Positions 62,891 to 64,000 of a DNA stretch of 64,000 nt are shown here, in pieces. Position 1 is the stretch's first letter, and every line of letters starts with the position of its first letter. The position numbers were made by a program, and so were the translations under genes. The notes beneath the pieces were generated by a model. It had not been told where the DNA came from. It worked only from the letters and a program-made list of their open reading frames with translations, and did not search any database. The stretch comes from Dehalococcoidales bacterium (GTDB taxonomy: Bacteria > Chloroflexota > Dehalococcoidia > Dehalococcoidales > UBA2162): NCBI GenBank assembly GCA_030690265.1, contig JAUYHA010000077.1, positions 22,794-86,793 on the forward strand, in the 5' to 3' direction.

Positions 62891-63823
62891 ATGAAAATAC
62901 TGGTTACCGGTGCCGCCGGTTATATCGGCTCAATTCTGGTGTCCACTTTGCTAAAGGCGGGCTACGAAGTCATTGCTATAGACAATTTTATGTATAACCA
63001 GGCATCTTTGCTCGACTGCTGCTATGACAAAAAATTGACTATTATCCGCGGCGATGCCCGTGATAAAGAGTTGATTTCAAAGCAGCTTAAAGAGGTTGAG
63101 GCTGTTTTCCCCTTAGCCTGTATTGTTGGAGCTCCGGCCTGCAATAGAGACCCGGTAATGGCAACGACAACCAACTTTGATGCCGTTAAGATGCTGCTGG
63201 AGCTACGGAGCAAAGAGCAGATAATTATTTTCCCAACCACCAACAGCGGCTATGGAATTGGCCAGGAAGGGATATTCTGCACCGAGGAAACGCCCCTGAA
63301 GCCGATTTCCCTTTACGGTCGTCTCAAAGTGGATATAGAAAAAATGTTGCTGGATGCCGGCAATTGTATTACCCTCCGGCTGGCTACGGTATTTGGTATC
63401 AGCCCCCGCATGCGCCTGGATTTGTTGGTAAACGACTTTACCTACCGGGCGGTAACTGACCGTTTTCTGGTGCTCTTTGAAGCCCATTTTAAGAGAAACT
63501 ATATCCATCTTCGGGATGTTGCTAAAGCCTTCATTCACTGTCTGGATAACTTTGAGACAATGAAAAATGAGCCTTATAATGTGGGACTGAGCGAGGCTAA
63601 CCTGAGTAAGTGGGAACTCTGCCAGGAGATTCAGAAACAGGTGCACCGGTTTTACTTTATGGAATCAAAAATTGGGGAAGACCCCGACAAAAGAAACTAC
63701 ATCGTCAGTAATGCCAAGATTGAAGGGACCGGATTTAAACCGGATGTCTCCTTACAAGACGGAATCGCTGAACTGATAAAAGGATACCAGGTTATCAGGA
63801 GAAACCAGTTCGCCAATATCTAA
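62891..63823 (+). CDS. NAD-dependent sugar-nucleotide epimerase/dehydratase
   Basis: 310 residues of the extended SDR type. VTGAAGYIGSILV binds NAD, and Y142-x3-K146 (LYGRLK) with TTNSG form the active site. FKRNYIHLRDVAKAF and EPYNVGLSEAN are typical of UDP- or GDP-sugar modifying enzymes. Next to gmhA it probably acts on a nucleotide-activated heptose or related sugar. ATG start with GAGG upstream. Confidence 0.92.
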   Translation: MKILVTGAAGYIGSILVSTLLKAGYEVIAIDNFMYNQASLLDCCYDKKLTIIRGDARDKELISKQLKEVEAVFPLACIVGAPACNRDPVMATTTNFDAVKMLLELRSKEQIIIFPTTNSGYGIGQEGIFCTEETPLKPISLYGRLKVDIEKMLLDAGNCITLRLATVFGISPRMRLDLLVNDFTYRAVTDRFLVLFEAHFKRNYIHLRDVAKAFIHCLDNFETMKNEPYNVGLSEANLSKWELCQEIQKQVHRFYFMESKIGEDPDKRNYIVSNAKIEGTGFKPDVSLQDGIAELIKGYQVIRRNQFANI

Positions 63824-64000
63824 GATTGTTTAGCAGCCATTATGTCATTGCGAACTAAACTGTCATTGCGAGCGACTCGTTCCGACTTGCCTCGACAAGC
63901 TCGGAGCAGGTTACCTGTAGCGAGGTTCGGTAACGAGTTATCGTCTTCAGACCGAGTTCAGACTTCAGGCCGAGCCTTCAGTCCGAGGACCGAGGTCAGA
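63824..64000. repeat. R-A left arm followed by an R-C string, continuing past the window
   Basis: AGATTGTTTAGCAGCC and TGTCATTGCGAACTAAACTG, then a second TGTCATTGCGAGCG joined to R-C text (ACTCGTTCCGACTTGCCTCG, TTACCTGTAGCGAGGTTCGG, TTCAGTCCGAGGACC). The R-C part lacks one module present at 16.1 and 49.1 kb. Confidence 0.85.

Overview
The window reads as an ordinary bacterial chromosome of a Chloroflexota member, most likely class Dehalococcoidia. This is inferred from the mix of genes (an Elp3 of the type known from Dehalococcoides, MsrPQ, archease-RtcB, a COG3635 phosphoglycerate-mutase-like protein overlapping aspartokinase, adenosylhomocysteinase with MetK) and from the very high load of short palindromic repeats between operons. 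No rRNA, prophage, complete IS element or CRISPR array was found. Coding DNA is moderately GC-rich with AG/GG-rich ribosome sites, and GTG and TTG starts are frequent. One stretch (about 25.75-28.08 kb) and one single gene (57.97-58.80 kb) are clearly more AT-rich than the rest.

Layout. 0-5.2 kb: end of an MFS exporter, a Trm9-like methyltransferase divergent from Elp3 (candidate wobble-uridine pathway), and a split MaoC hydratase plus SDR cluster. 5.3-13.1 kb: orphan ABC permease, adenine deaminase and hypoxanthine phosphoribosyltransferase (purine salvage), MsrP-MsrQ periplasmic methionine sulfoxide repair, rhomboid protease, a duplicated-domain membrane protein, NfeD. 13.2-15.7 kb: gatC, a CDF-like protein and gatA. 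16.3-22.4 kb: methyltransferase, UspA, two tRNA-Ser genes embedded in an array of tRNA 3' fragments and GIY-YIG genes, isochorismatase-like hydrolase, MFS protein, cysteine-cluster proteins. 22.5-25.7 kb: dprA-topA. 25.75-28.14 kb: AT-rich restriction-modification remnant with a stub of gltX at its right edge. 28.1-35 kb: xer recombinase, aminopeptidase P, efp, PHP, formyltransferase-like, HAD and PfkB genes. 34.9-36.9 kb: archease-rtcB RNA repair. 37-44.9 kb: a long informational/membrane-biogenesis operon rpsF-ssb-rpsR-rpmH-rnpA-yidD-(PQQ lipoprotein)-yidC-jag-ileS. 44.9-50.6 kb: HtrA protease, TrpB2, rplU-rpmA-rpmE, DUF1385, hisI. 50.7-56.5 kb (minus): COG3635-lysC-TPR-gyrA. 56.5-62.1 kb (minus): membrane protein, HAD, AT-rich unknown, ahcY-metK, P-loop kinase. 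62.2-63.8 kb: gmhA and a sugar-nucleotide epimerase, probably the start of a surface-polysaccharide region.

Repeats. Five recurring intergenic families are used in the entries below. R-A: palindromes with TGTCATTGCGAG ends, in several copies bounded by an outer GGCTGTTTA-like inverted repeat. R-B: TTCACCCTGAAGGG / TTCGGCTGAGCTCAG blocks. R-C: modular ACTCGTTCCGA / CAGAGTGAAC strings. R-D: AT-rich CTAAATCCTAAAC strings. R-E: two consecutive GC hairpins ending in AAGGGGGTGAGG. Several have entered genes: they form stop or start regions of hpt, a PurN-like gene, gatA and a GIY-YIG gene, and they are read in frame inside ileS and a HAD gene.

The most unusual items are the tRNA-Ser-3'-end/GIY-YIG array, the Elp3/Trm9-like pair, the EVE-like plus PD-(D/E)XK nuclease beside a truncated methyltransferase and a gltX stub, the 113-nt yidC/jag coding overlap, and the repeat family invasion of reading frames. 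All calls rest on reading the sequence and on remembered family features; no database search was run.
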